Source: Theodoxus fluviatilis (taxonomy: Eukaryota > Mollusca > Gastropoda > Cycloneritida > Neritidae). Taken from it: 64,000 bases of DNA. Below the pieces are notes generated by a model, which saw nothing but the letters and a program-made list of their open reading frames with translations, searched no databases and was not told where the DNA came from. Both the position numbers and the translations under genes were made by a program. Shown in pieces: positions 1 through 10,446 of the stretch. Within the stretch, counting starts at the first letter, position 1. Every line of letters starts with the position of its first letter. The stretch is from positions 120,001 to 184,000 of the forward strand of contig JAWQFJ010001202.1 in NCBI GenBank assembly GCA_034096865.1, in the 5' to 3' direction.

Positions 1-119
1 GAGGCTGTTGCTGAAGCTGTAGGACACGTTGCATCCCGACACTGCCGAAGACATGATCAGTGGTGTGGACGCCATGGTCATCATCGGCCCTGGGTTTGGT
101 GCCCAGTCTGGGCCAAATT
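1..119 (-). CDS. mask/ANKHD1: mask exon e32 (partial): C-terminal tail
   Basis: Acceptor TTCAATTTCAG at 120. The frame from e31 continues as EFGPDWAPNPGPMMTMAS, then TPLIMSSAVSG, and stays open to the window edge. The GP.WAP motif recalls the PGTWAPHIG near the C terminus of human ANKRD17/ANKHD1, so the stop codon is probably close beyond position 1. Confidence 0.8.
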
Positions 120-652
120 CTGAAATTGAAGTGACTCGATAACAGTATGTCCATTACAAAAAAATAAACCCAAGCCACCAAACAAACAAAAAAGCTCACA
201 TCCAAACACCGACAGGCATGCAGACACATCTAGACAGAAAAGCTGGCAAATGAGATCTGATCTTGACCTGTTTCCTAAGCATGAAGTTTGCCCTAGCTAA
301 AGCTTTTTCGGGTGTCGTTGTCATTGTCAGTTGACCATCGGAATCAATGTCAGTCGATGTGCAGTCTTCTACAGGACAGGCTGTGGCAGATGAGTCCGCT
401 CCTAGTGGCGCACACTTGGGGGCAGTGGGGGCACTGGAATGATGTGGTTGCAGACAGATGAAGCTTTCCTGCAATCCCTGATACCTACGACCTGATCTTG
501 CTGGCTGTCCTTGAAATGCAGTCAGGCCTGTTCAGCGTAAAACTGCTCACCACAGCTGTTGCACAGCTTTAGAAACTAAGTGCAAATCCCCTCTTTAATG
601 CTCTATGGAATGATGGAAGCAATGTGATGCTGAATAAGTTGGTTGTCTGTAC

Positions 653-826
653 CTGCTGACTGGGGGGGTCTCCAGCTAGGCATCATGGGACCATTTGTCA
701 TGTGCGCCCTCTTCTGGGCACGCTCACCACCGATGGGCGCAAGGTGCTTAGCTGCGTCGCTATGAGAGGTACTCATTGGGTGGGGTGACTCAGCCTTGGC
801 GGGGGCGGCGGGGCTTGCAGGACTGT
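653..826 (-). CDS. mask/ANKHD1: mask exon e31: C-terminal tail
   Basis: Acceptor TTTCTCCCTTCAG, donor GCAG|GTACAG. The first two bases complete an Asp with e30, giving DSPASPAAPAKAESPHPMS, then LAPIGGERAQKRAHMT and NGPMMPSWRPPQSAG. GC-rich coding composition against an AT-rich intron. Called from composition, splice sites and phase; no family match claimed. Confidence 0.82.
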
Positions 827-1064
827 CTGAAGGGAGAAACATCAGCCACCCTTCAAGTTGGGGCCACTTTTCTTGGGTGCAAACCTCCGGATCCTAGCAC
901 ACTAACTGGCTCCAATACAACTGGTCCTAGCTTTTGGGCTGATCTGTTGACTGCTACAAGTCCTACAGCCTGCCAGCCAGCTGGCGTCAAACAGCTATTG
1001 GGTCATTGGGAAATTTCTTGCCTTTTTAGGTCCAAACTTAGACTGATTCATCAGGATGTGCTGA

Positions 1065-1620
1065 AGTGACCGAAACAGGTGGTAGTCGGATGGTGCAAGG
1101 TTTGGCGATTACAGAGGGCGAGTCAGGACTTCCCAATCGAGTTGAAGCAACTTCTTGTTCATTATTTTCGTTGTATGCGGTCAAGCGTTGTGTAGAAAAT
1201 GAATCTTGCCATGCTGCAGACACGGTCCTGTGCACCCAGACTGTGCTGCACCCAAACATCCTGCTTGATGACCTTGCTGAGTGTGTGCAGATGATCACCA
1301 ACTGTTGAGTGGTGATAGCCGAGTTAGTCTGCCAATTCACTCATGATTCGGTGCAGGTCTATCGTATCTCCACCAGCTGGCACAGGAGGTCGGCATCGAT
1401 AGCTGACCATCAACTGGAGAGCTGCTTGCCCTCAAATTCGATGTTTCTTTGCTTGAACTTCTTGAACCAATCCTGCATGGTATGCTTGGAGATGGCATCG
1501 GGGCCATATGCTAGGCACAAATGATGACTTTGAGGCACACTGCAGCATTGGAGGAAGTCGTAATGCATACAGCCGTGCAGATGCTCCTTACTTGGAGGCT
1601 TTGATGACGCCATAAAAAAA
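1065..1620 (-). pseudogene. Decayed mariner-type transposase fragment
   Basis: Reading minus across several frames gives HYDFLQCC near the start, then YGPDAISKHTMQDWFKKFKQ, and downstream VGDHLHTLSKVIKQDVWVQH and RFIFYTTLDRIQRK. These resemble the N-terminal helix-turn-helix region of mariner transposases (a TVQRWFKKF motif followed by VSHSTVSRHL, then a kLGKWVPH-type motif). Frames shift and stops interrupt, so it is non-functional. It lies in the intron between e30 and e31. No terminal repeats were identified. Confidence 0.5.
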
Positions 1621-2232
1621 CAATTTGATTCTGACTGAACAGTACATGAGGGTATTTTTATAACGTATCAAAGAAAGTTTCAGAACATTTCAGATATAAA
1701 TTATCCAGAAATTTCCAAAAATGGCAAGACTTTTCCTGACAACCCAATACAAATACATGTGAATCAGTCAACAAAGAAGAGAAGTTTTCTCACTATGACA
1801 ATAAATCTTCCTGGTCAGAGTAGCTCTCATGTGAAGACTGCAATCTGAAAACTTTATACAAATCTTATTCACATTAGTTTCAGTGCATGCTGTGGATTCA
1901 AATTTTTAAAAAGGTTATGCAGATGGGAAATTATTAAAGAAAAAACAAACAAATACAGAAAGGGGGGTGGAGGTGGGGGCCCTCCAAGGAAATTTTCCTC
2001 ACAGAAGACTGTCATGGAGCAACATAAAAAATTCTCCTGTTTTACTTCAAGGTTACACAATGCTTTCCCATCAGGTTACGACCCTACCATGCCTTGAATA
2101 TCTTTCACAAAGCAATAAGAAAGTGAACACTACCCCCGAAACCTTGTTAGTTACTGTGGAGCAAAATGAATGTTACAAACTGTTACCAAGAGATGGTGTT
2201 AGTGAACAGTGGAGGGCAGACAGACTACCCAC

Positions 2233-3809
2233 CTCCAGCAAGGGGTGCCATGGTCGGGGCACTGCTGGGCCGCGGCTGGTGAGGCACCTTGCCGCGGTAG
2301 TCTTGCTGCATGCGTTGCTGCATGATGGCCATGTACTGATAGGTACTGATCATGCTCATGCCCAGGTCCTGGTTGGGATAGTTGGGGCCAAACTCATAGT
2401 TCCCATTCATCATGGGAGCACCCATCTTAGGAGGCATCTGAAAGTCTGGGGCATCTGCATTCAGGCCACTCTTGATCTCGGGCAGCCTCAGTGGTCGCTG
2501 CGGCGAGCAGTACTCCTCCCTGGGGCTGGGTTGCTGGGAGAAGCCGAGGTGCGGATTCTGAGCGGCATCTGGTCCTGGCTGGGCCATTGCAGAGCCACGA
2601 GGGGACAGACCATTAGGGGTGGAGGGGATGGACCGCGAAAAGGAGCTCCCGGCATACAGAAAGGTGGAGTATGTCGCTCGGGCTGCGGCTTCCAGCTCTG
2701 CAACCTCTTGGCCTGGGGGTAGAGGTGGGAGGTCATGCATGAAGCCATGAACGTTTCCCTTGGGGGGGGCAGGGATTGGGTACTGAGGTGAGGCTGTCCT
2801 TACGTTCTTGTACCCTGGGGCCTTGGACAGAAGTTGAGGATCTTCCGTGGCTTCCTCAGGAGGAGGGTCAGGCGAGTGGGCCAAGGAGCTGACCAGTGTG
2901 TTGGTGGCCCCCGAGGCTGCCACACTGGAATAGTTCATTCGGTCCTGCTCACCTTTGTGCATGCCAATGTTAGAGGCAATGTTCAGGTGGTGGTTGAAAG
3001 GGGAAAAATCCCCATGAGCCACAGAACCAGCCCCATTGGTGGAGGGGGACGCTAAAGGTGGGGCACTACTGCTGGCAGGTGGGTAGGGAGGGGATTCGGC
3101 CTGCGCTCCCCTTGCAGGTCTGGGACCCAACTTCAATGTAAGGTAGCTCTTCTTGGCCTGCTCCCCAGACGAGGATTCCCCTTTGCTTGCCTGGCTGGGG
3201 CCCACATCCTTGGTCCCTGCAGAACTTGCAATGGAGCTGGACATCTTGGTGGTACTTGAGGACGTAGTGAAGGTTGCAGTGTTCAAGGTGGGGGAAACCG
3301 CCGTGGAGGATACAGGGACTGCAGATGAGGTGGATGAAGCAGAGGATGACAGGGGAGTCTCGTTCCCATGCAGCTGCACAGTAAAGAGCTGCTGATGGCG
3401 GGCGTTCCTCTCAATCCCTGCCACACCCCCTGGGGTGGGGAGTCGGGGCAGCTGCTGGGGCACCACCTGCTTCTGAGGGCTTCTCCGAGGGGACTGGGCG
3501 GTGGCAGCAGGAGGGTTCTGCCAAGCGTTGGAAGGGGCTGCTGCTGGCACTCTGCCTGCAGATGTCCCGACATGGCTTCCTGTGCTGTTGCTACTGCTGC
3601 CACTGCTCCCTGTTGCTTTGCTACTCTTCTGGGTGGCCACGTCTCTCCCATGGGTGCCAGCGTGCTTTTCAGAGTGTTCCGGATTGGCCGTTTGTACCCG
3701 CTCTGGCATCTTCAAGTTGTGCTGTGCCAGGATTTCGCTGATGTCCTTGTCTGACTCGGTGAGGCAGAGGATCAGCTTGTGGGCCAGGTTAGTGGCATCA
3801 ATCTGTCCC
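2233..3809 (-). CDS. mask/ANKHD1: mask exon e30: end of KH domain and long Ser/Pro-rich tail
   Basis: Starts GQIDATNLAHKLILCLTE, the last KH helix, then about 500 codons of Ser/Thr/Pro/Ala/Gln-rich low complexity (SSSASSTSSAVPVSS, GFMHDLPPLPPGQEVAELE, SRSIPSTPNGLSP, NYEFGPNYPNQDLGMSM), ending TMAPLAG. Acceptor CTTATTTTCAG at 3810. The frame reaches a TAG at 2225, but GGAG|GTGGGT at 2232 is a good donor whose one-base overhang exactly fits e31, so I take the TAG to be intronic. Confidence 0.93.
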
Positions 3810-4568
3810 CTGAAAATAAGGGCCAAGCAGACGTGATGACATGTGTGTTGCTGCAAAAGGTGGCAACAAGCTCCATATAATGCACAACACTTCTCTTTCT
3901 CAAATGATTGAATAAGGCTTGATCATGGCAATATTTCTTGCAGATTTTCATTACTGAACAAATTCAACTGAATGCAATCTCACGTATCAACCGAAACTGC
4001 AGCATCAAGCATTGAGGTTGTCAGGCGTACTGAATGCATCGACAACTAGAGCATAAGGCCCAAACTCAAAAAACTCATATACATGTAAGTTGCTGATGAA
4101 AATCCCTTTTAAAGAGTTTTTCAACATTGGGCATGCACCTACCATTCATCTACAAGCAAAACAATTTTCTGTGTGAAAATGACAAAATGGGACACTGCAA
4201 TGCATGTCCATGTAATCATTTAATGCATGTTTATGTGTTCATTCCACATGGAGGGAATCCAAAGGAGGGGGAAGGAAGAGGGTGAAGCCAGAACTGCAAT
4301 ACATGTAGAGTCCTCAAGCACTATTAAGCACATGGACTCAACTCGGAGAAACACCTGCTCATCATTCACATGTGAAGTATTAGACCAATACAATTTAACA
4401 TATTTTGCCACATTAAGACACGTTTGTAAAATAAGATATATATATATATATATATTTTAAGACGACAGGATACCAAGCCAGGACAAAGCAAAACAGACAT
4501 GCAACAACAAAGACACCTACTCACATGGGAACAAACAAATCACAGAACAAAATGTCAAGATTCTCTCA

Positions 4569-4570
<2 letters not shown>

Positions 4571-4604
<34 letters not shown>
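4571..4604. repeat. (CA)n microsatellite next to KH-exon donor
   Basis: Pure CA dinucleotides of about 34 bp. In the sense of the mask gene this is (GT)n starting about 10 bp downstream of the e29 splice donor. Confidence 0.97.
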
Positions 4605-4608
<4 letters not shown>

Positions 4609-4613
4609 CATAC

Positions 4614-4763
4614 TTGACAGTGATGGATCTTATAGTGCTGTTAGGAGTTGCCTTGTCAATATCACAGTGAGCCCCGGACACGATGCGGATGGTGTTGATG
4701 TTGTGACCACCACGGCCAATGACCCGACTGATGACTCCTGCTGTCACCTGCACCTTCTTCACA
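4614..4763 (-). CDS. mask/ANKHD1: mask exon e29: KH domain
   Basis: Encodes VKKVQVTAGVISRVIGRGG, then HNINTIRIVSGAHCDIDKA and RSITVK. This is a type I KH RNA-binding domain with its GXXG loop as G-R-G-G. Human equivalent: VSRIMGRGGCNITAIQDVTGAH. Acceptor TGTTGCAG, donor TCAA|GTATG. A (GT)n tract lies about 10 bp beyond the donor in sense orientation. Confidence 0.97.
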
Positions 4764-4962
4764 CTGCAACACACAACAGCCCGTCTTCGCTCACCACCAT
4801 CTTGGCAACTCACCAATAATTTGCTGCAGATAGACGTGTAAATGAGAAAAAGCAATCATATGAATACAAAGCAGTGAAACCACTTCATAGAAAACTCCTC
4901 ACCACATGTCATGGAGCATGGTACATAAATCTTCAAACAAAAAGATCATGTCTGAATCCTTA

Positions 4963-5385
4963 GGACTTTTAGGGTGGACTTGACTGGAAAAATTGTCTCT
5001 GATGACTGCCTTGCTTGCTACAAGGATCGATCAATGAATGCTAGAATCATGGGTAAATCTGAATCCACTAGGACTTTCAGGGTGGACTCGACAGGAAAAA
5101 CTGTTCTCTGATGACTGCCTTGCTAGAAGGATCGATCAATGAATGCTAGAATCATGGGTAAATCTGAATCCACTAGGACTTTCAGGGTGGACTCGACAGG
5201 AAAAACTGTTCTCTGATGACTGCCTTGCTAGAAGGATCGATCAATGAATGCTAGAATCATGGTTAAATCTGAATCCTTAGGACTTTCAGGATGGACTCGA
5301 CAGGAAAAACTGTTCTCTGATGACTGCCTTGCTCTCTTGCCCTTGATCCCTTGGATCAATCAATGGATGCTAGAATCATGGGCAA
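4963..5385. repeat. 105-bp tandem repeat, four units
   Basis: GGACTTTCAGGGTGGACT recurs at 4963, 5071, 5176 and 5280, spacing 104-108 bp. The middle units are nearly identical (shared CTAGAATCATGGGTAAATCT). Intronic, between e28 and e29. Confidence 0.92.
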
Positions 5386-5632
5386 AATCATGAAGCAGGA
5401 TGCACTGTTGAAACACTATTGTGCAAAAGCAGTAACTGCTACTTACCAAAATCAAACATTACATGAAACATATCAAAGGTACATTAATCTACTTCTGTAA
5501 AACATGGCATGTTTGAACAGTTGAGTCAGTCATTGGACAAGTCCAATGCAGCATAACAAGAGACAACTGCAGCGGATCACAAGTGGAGCCGATGCAGTGT
5601 TGACACCTGGGAGTTCAGGCACGCAGACTTAC

Positions 5633-5716
5633 TCATATTCAGATCCTGACTTCTTCCGAGTGCGATCTCCCTTGCCCTGGGTCTTTTTTTGCTGCTTGTC
5701 ATTTTTTGCATGATTT
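5633..5716 (-). CDS. mask/ANKHD1: mask exon e28: Lys-rich pre-KH insert
   Basis: Encodes NHAKNDKQQKKTQGKGDRT, RKKSGSEY. Acceptor TTGCTTTCAG, donor ATGA|GTAAG. Human ANKHD1 goes straight from EVVRRS to KKLSVPAS, so this 84-bp exon adds a basic insert before the KH domain. It is a multiple of three and could be skipped without a frame change. Phases agree with e27 and e29. Confidence 0.85.
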
Positions 5717-5812
5717 CTGAAAGCAAACTCATTTCAGTCAATACCAGCAAGGAATTAGACAATTTTCCCATACTATTTTTCATCAATGAATGTATAATGA
5801 ATGAATAAACAG

Positions 5813-5985
5813 CCAACAGCCCATCAGCCTTTGCAGACTATATAAGGCCATTGACGATGAAAATCACTCGAGCTGGATCAAGTAAGGTCAAGTCACGTCT
5901 TGATTTCTTTTGTTATTTGCTTTCTACAAAACTCTTAGGGAGACGTGGTGGGTCAATTCTCTCACAGGAGAGCTAAGTTGAATTG
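5813..5985 (-). repeat. SINE-like dispersed repeat, copy a
   Basis: Plus strand carries CAGCCTTTGCAGACTATATA and AGGCCATT, then GGGAGACGTGGTGGGTCAAT near its right end. Divergent copy of a ~190-bp family also found at 7482, 32397, 38090, 41391 and 53411. Strand given assumes the (CCAT)n side is the 3' tail. Confidence 0.75.
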
Positions 5986-6045
5986 GAGAAATACCACACA
6001 AACTATTCCTTTTGGCTAAGGCTATGACATTACAATTTTTCTGGT

Positions 6046-6150
6046 TGCCCATTTATCAAGGCACTAGGTTGCCCATTTTATCAAGTCACAAGGTTGGCCA
6101 TTTACCAAGGCACCAGGTTGCCCATTTACCAAGGCACCAGGTTGGCCAGG
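6046..6150. repeat. Short ~22-bp tandem repeat
   Basis: Four imperfect units of the type GTTGCCCATTTACCAAGGCA. Intronic, about 130 bp downstream of the e27 donor in sense direction. Confidence 0.8.
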
Positions 6151-6275
6151 TTCATTCGAGACTAAAAAGATATAGAACAGATATTGAAACCAGCAATATT
6201 TTCACAGCTGTGGGACCAGAAGTTTCCACAAGAAAACACGAAACTGGCTCTAAGATGATGAAGGTCAATTTTTAC

Positions 6276-6398
6276 CTGCTGACAACTTCCTTCCATCCGT
6301 CGTCTTTCTTGGCACCTCGCTTGGGACTGGTCAGCCCCACAGCTCCGACCTTGAGAGGAAAGCCGCCACTTGCCGAGTCAGCAGTTCCATTTCTGTCC
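6276..6398 (-). CDS. mask/ANKHD1: mask exon e27: DGWKEVV motif before KH domain
   Basis: Encodes DRNGTADSASGGFPLKVG, then SPKRGAKKDDGWKEVVS, matching LTSPKRGQKREEGWKEVVRRS of vertebrate proteins just upstream of the KH domain. Acceptor TTGTTGCAG, donor AGCAG|GTAAA. Confidence 0.95.
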
Positions 6399-6917
6399 CT
6401 GCAACAACCAGTTCCATTTTGCTGCGGAGCAGGTGGGCACATTTACTGACACGACAGAACGCAAAACCAAACAATGAGGCAGAAATCCTGATGAGGACTT
6501 GTGCAACACGAAAGTCTGCTCCCCCCTGTCATGGACAGAAATCAACTGCCCCCCCCAGCCAAAATAAAAAGGGGTGGGTGGGTGCAGAGAGAGAGATGCT
6601 GATAAATATAGGAATGCACTAGTAAAATTAAATGTAATTGCACCCCCCCCCCCCCCCCATATAAAGATTATTAAATTCGAGGTATGATCTTGTTGCAAAG
6701 ACTTTTTCCTCATGTTGTTTTTGTGAATTGTGATTCTTTATTATTAACATCGAACTTATTTAGCACTGTACATTTTCGAGCATGTGCTTCCCAAGAGAGA
6801 GACAGTTGGTCCTATCTCCACCCCCCACCACATCAGTGGCAAAATGTATCGCCTGAAAATAGCACTTTACACGCTCAGATTGCACCAGACTGCACCATTT
6901 GCTTCCTTTTTATATAA

Positions 6918-7012
6918 AAAATTCCGGGGGGGCATGCCCCCGGACCCCCCTAGCATGCTCGGCGCTTCGCGCCGTCGGTTCGGCGCTTCGCGCCTTCGCG
7001 GATAAGATACAA
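6918..7012. repeat. GC-rich palindromic repeat segment
   Basis: A GC-rich island in AT-rich intron: GGGGGGCATGCCCCCGG forms a hairpin, followed by GACCCCCCTAGCATGC and a doubled CGGCGCTTCGCGCC. It looks like part of a dispersed repeat and ends in an A-rich stretch and a C-run with an N gap. Confidence 0.7.
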
Positions 7013-7049
7013 AAACAAAACAAAAAAGAACTTTGCACCCCCCCCTTTC

Positions 7050-7052
7050 NNN
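7050..7052. other. Assembly gap (3 N)
   Basis: Three undetermined bases after a C homopolymer, so the nearby length may be wrong. Confidence 1.
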
Positions 7053-7481
7053 TAGGCTCTCCTATTCAGGTCAACTGCACTATCACGAGTTAGTATAGAG
7101 GAGTTCTCTCCCTTGCAGTATTCTCCTAATGGAAAGAGCTACAAAATGATACCAAACATGTCGACATTCAAGCTTCGATCGTGTATGTTGTCAAGTGGAA
7201 AACAACGACACCGTCAGCTCCAAAAATCAAATAAACAATTTATTTTGGTGACAGGTAGTGTACATTTTAAGATTTTATAAATATTTTCAAGCACATTTCA
7301 CACTTATAACGACCAGCACTGGTTAGTAGGATGGTTATGCAATTCAAATCTGCAATAATCCCGACATCGACGAAAATCAAGAAAATAGTGAGTTTGCACT
7401 GCCGTATCCCCCCTTAAATTACTTTAACCTGTGTAGTTAATTGCTTGGCCTATTAAAGCAATATTTTTAGCTCTCATGTAT

Positions 7482-7625
7482 GTATGGATGGATGGTGTTT
7501 TACAGCCTATCAGCCTTTGCAGGCTATGTAAGGCCATTAAGCACAAAAATCACTATAACAGTTTAGAGTAAACGTAATCCAGTTAAGGTGTCCCTAGTTA
7601 TTCGCCTCTTACGAATCGTGTTAGC
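7482..7625 (-). repeat. SINE-like dispersed repeat, copy b (truncated)
   Basis: TGGATGGATGGTGTTTTACA, CTATCAGCCTTTGCAGGCTA and AAGGCCATTAAGCAC match copy c closely; the part beyond TTATTCGCCTCTTACG is missing. Confidence 0.85.
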
Positions 7626-8140
7626 TCTCATGTTTCTTGAAATTATTAGGTTTGCACCACGTATGCTGTCACCAGATTCTTCCTTGACATCTGTGCTTGC
7701 ATTTCATTTCTTGGTTGTTCGTTTTATTTAAAACATTTTTGTTTGTTTTTAACATACTGTCCAGGTATGATTTGAGAGTGCTGACTCAATCACTATCATG
7801 GTACCACCCCATTGTTACCATGTAGTACTAGTAGATGTGACATTTACAACCCACACAATTTTCTAAAGAGTTACTGACAATGTACAGCTTATTCTAGAAA
7901 TGAAATCACACATAGACTAATCATTGTCAGAATGCTATTTCCAAGCAATTAGCTATTACCATGAGAAATCAAGTGTATTGTGGCGAAAGGTCAAGTCTGA
8001 AGAGGTCACCACTGTGCAGACACATCTCACTGTGCTGCATGGCTACTGTGCTGTCTTGAAGGGCTGAGCAGTGACTGAACTTCAACTGGTGGGCTACAAT
8101 GGCTGTACCAGACTTAAACAATCAATCAAAACACACTCAC

Positions 8141-8216
8141 AAGGTGCTCCGCTTTCCTGGGTATGACTGCGTGGGTATCTCGATGCGGCCTGAGTAGTCA
8201 TCAAGGTCAAATATGG
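8141..8216 (-). CDS. mask/ANKHD1: mask exon e26: short linker exon
   Basis: Encodes IFDLDDYSGRIEIPTQSY, then PGKRST. Acceptor TCGTCCTTCCAG, donor CCTT|GTGAGT. No clear family match, but the splice sites are strong and its 76 bp carry phase 2-in/2-out that fits e25 and e27 exactly. Confidence 0.82.
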
Positions 8217-8519
8217 CTGGAAGGACGAGCAAAACAACTCATTCATTTCAAAGTTCACAGGAGTTCCATTGTAATCTGCACATAGAATTCAAACTTTCAA
8301 GCAGAGTTGGAGGAGAGGAACGATTTACTCATGCAACAATACACCTCCTTTACACGCATGTTGCTGATCACAAATTTGCACTCTCGTTGTACTGCCCAAT
8401 ATATTCATCATACACTCCTATCCATCACCTCACAGACCAGCCTGACTGCAGTTTCTCATAATCATTCCAGTTGCAGAAGGCCATAACTTCTAATTGTGGA
8501 GCATTGTTCGTGCTATGAA

Positions 8520-8665
8520 CCTTGCAAGATCTTGCAAGGAATTGGCCAGTATAACTTATGTCAACATGATGAAAGCTGAAGTCAAAACCTTCAAACGTTT
8601 GACACACTTTGACACTGGCCTTTTTATTTGCCACCTAGGTGGTCTAAGCAATGCGCCCTTGCATA
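8520..8665. repeat. Dispersed duplicate, copy 1
   Basis: CTTGCAAG...AATTGGCCAGT, CAACATGATGAAAGCTGAAG, GTTTGACACAC, TTTATTTGCCACCTAGGTGG. A diverged direct copy lies at 8978..9105, so this is a repeat or local duplication inside the intron between e25 and e26. Confidence 0.8.
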
Positions 8666-8977
8666 CTATTTATGTGTATGTCTAATCACCCCACTTCATG
8701 GCTCTGGCACAGCCAACTAGCAAACACTCATCTAACACTCTATAGAGGCCATTTCAATGGGGCAAATACTTACGAGCCATCACTGTGCTCACCTCCCAAA
8801 TAGAGGTTTTTGGGGGAGTACAGACTGCTGCTTGCAAATTCTACTACTTCTACTGATGCTACAACTACTACTTCTACTATTAGACAAGCAGATGAAAGCC
8901 CTATCCCGAAGGTGAGCATATGCCCTGATGAACAGGCCTTAGGAAACAACATGGCCAGGTTGCTTATGCTAGGAACC

Positions 8978-9105
8978 ATAGAAGATTTTGCAAGAAACAG
9001 GCCAATGTTGACATGATGAAAGCAGATGTAAAGGTAGTCAAATGTTTGACACATGCTGACCCTACCCTATTATTTGCCAACTAGGTAGGCTAAGCAACAC
9101 GTTTC
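8978..9105. repeat. Dispersed duplicate, copy 2
   Basis: GAAGATTTTGCAAGAAACAG, ACATGATGAAAGCAGATG, GTTTGACACATG, TATTTGCCAACTAGGTAGGC. Same order and orientation as the copy at 8520..8665. Confidence 0.8.
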
Positions 9106-9153
9106 GGCTAAAAACCTCACGTCCCCACTCCACTCCCATCCATGCACACTTAC

Positions 9154-9423
9154 GGGGACTGATGGGAAAGAGCTCCATTCTCGACTTCCGGCTCAGGGCG
9201 CTGGATATCATCTGTGCATGGTTCATCTCCACCAAATGCCCCAGTTTCTCCTCGGCGCCTCCTTCCTCCAGGTGTTCCTGCCTCCCCCTGTCCATGTGAC
9301 TCTTTTCCTTTCGGTTCTTCTTGTTCTTCCTGGACTCCAGGCTGTGCCCACCAGAGCCCTCTGCTTGCTGCTTCAACTTGGCCCGGCCTCCCTGCTGGCC
9401 TGGCGTACTTGCAGGGGGAGCTT
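9154..9423 (-). CDS. mask/ANKHD1: mask exon e25: charged linker
   Basis: Encodes APPASTPGQQGGRAKLKQQA, ESRKNKKNRKEK, then a Glu-rich stretch and MISSALSRKSRMELFPISP. The NRKNKKNKTKE motif is shared with human ANKHD1. Acceptor ACATTGCAG, donor CCCC|GTAAG. Two bases in, one out. Confidence 0.92.
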
Positions 9424-9429
9424 CTGCAA

Positions 9430-9500
9430 TGTACACGGCAGCACAACTGACACACAGCACAACTGACACACAGCACAACTGACACACAGCACAACTTACA
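9430..9500. repeat. 16-bp tandem repeat by the e25 acceptor
   Basis: Four to five units of CACAGCACAACTGACA begin within 10 bp of the e25 acceptor, on the intron side. They therefore replace the usual polypyrimidine tract with a repeated TGTGCTGTGTGTCAGT in sense. Confidence 0.85.
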
Positions 9501-9659
9501 CATGGCACAACTTACGACACAATAGCAAATACACATATACATCATCCACAATCCAACGCTTTTTCTTGTATCTTTTATAGTGAATTTGTTTTGCATGTCA
9601 CCTTTCGTGCCCCCCAAATAAGGTGACTGGGAGTAGAGATTGGATGTTGAATTTTTGTA

Positions 9660-9930
9660 TGTGCCTGTAAATAAATGCAGAATTACAAAGACACTTATGA
9701 TGTCTTATTGTGTAATCGAGTCCTTCTTTGTTAACAACCATCGCAGATCATAAAGAGGTTGATCATTGTCATTTGGTAGAAGGACAAAAATAGGTATACA
9801 TTTTTCCGTGATTGTGTCATAACTCATTCCGCAACAATATAAATTGGTCAGAATATTCCTTGTAGTGTGTTTGTATTGTCTGCAAAATTTCATTAACATA
9901 GCATTACTATTTGCCAAGCGAGGATTTTTG
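9660..9930 (-). repeat. Kolobok-like terminal-region remnant, inverted
   Basis: Read on the minus strand, the segment aligns in order with about 34050..34290 inside the intact element: TGTTAATGAAA, CAATACAAACACAC, ACACAATCAC.GAAAAATG, CAATAAGACAT. No coding capacity. Probably a fragment of a related copy. Confidence 0.65.
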
Positions 9931-10291
9931 TTTGTTTTGTTTGTTTGTGGGCAATACCCTGTTTTTCTATGCCATGTACCCCCTTCCAACATTTGGAAAC
10001 TGTATGATGCCCAGGTATTGCAGGAACTCTCATTTTGTACATGTTACAAGTGCTGTTCCTACCCTAGGAAGATCATCCACAGCATTCATGTTCTCTCGTC
10101 ACAAGTTCCAAATTTGTGTCTAACAGTGTACAGGGATATCTCAGATGCAGCTATAAGGCATTTAGTATGCAGTCTGAAAACCAACAGGCACAAATATTGT
10201 ATGTGCATGATCAAGGTGATCAACGTGATCAATTCAAAACCCTTCAAAGATGGTGCATGCGTGAAGATCTGGTCCCAGCTTGAGCTCCTAC

Positions 10292-10446
10292 CTGCAGCAG
10301 GGGCTGAAGAAGCAACAGGAGGCTCTGGCGGGACGCGGATGTCCTCCTCCTCTTCCTTCTCAAGATCCTGCGAGTCGGCACTCTCTGGTTCTGGAGAGGA
10401 GTTCTTGGCAGCACTTGGGTACAGCTCTTTGCCCTCTACCTGGTCA
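10292..10446 (-). CDS. mask/ANKHD1: mask exon e24: acidic linker
   Basis: Encodes DQVEGKELYPSAAKNSSPEP, LEKEEEEDIRVPPEPP and SSAPAA. Low complexity, acidic; the family also has an acidic stretch here. Acceptor CTTGCAG, donor GCAG|GTAGG. One base in and one out, consistent with e23 and e25. The 5.5-kb intron before it holds the candidate nested exon at 14871..14962. Confidence 0.9.

Noticed and set aside
2225..2227. TAG taken as the mask stop codon
   Set aside because: A consensus donor 5 bp upstream joins in phase to two further exons; kept only as a possible intron-retention end.
1967..2722. 251-codon plus-strand frame opposite e30
   Set aside because: Shadow of the minus-strand Ser/Pro-rich exon; starts in intron with no support.
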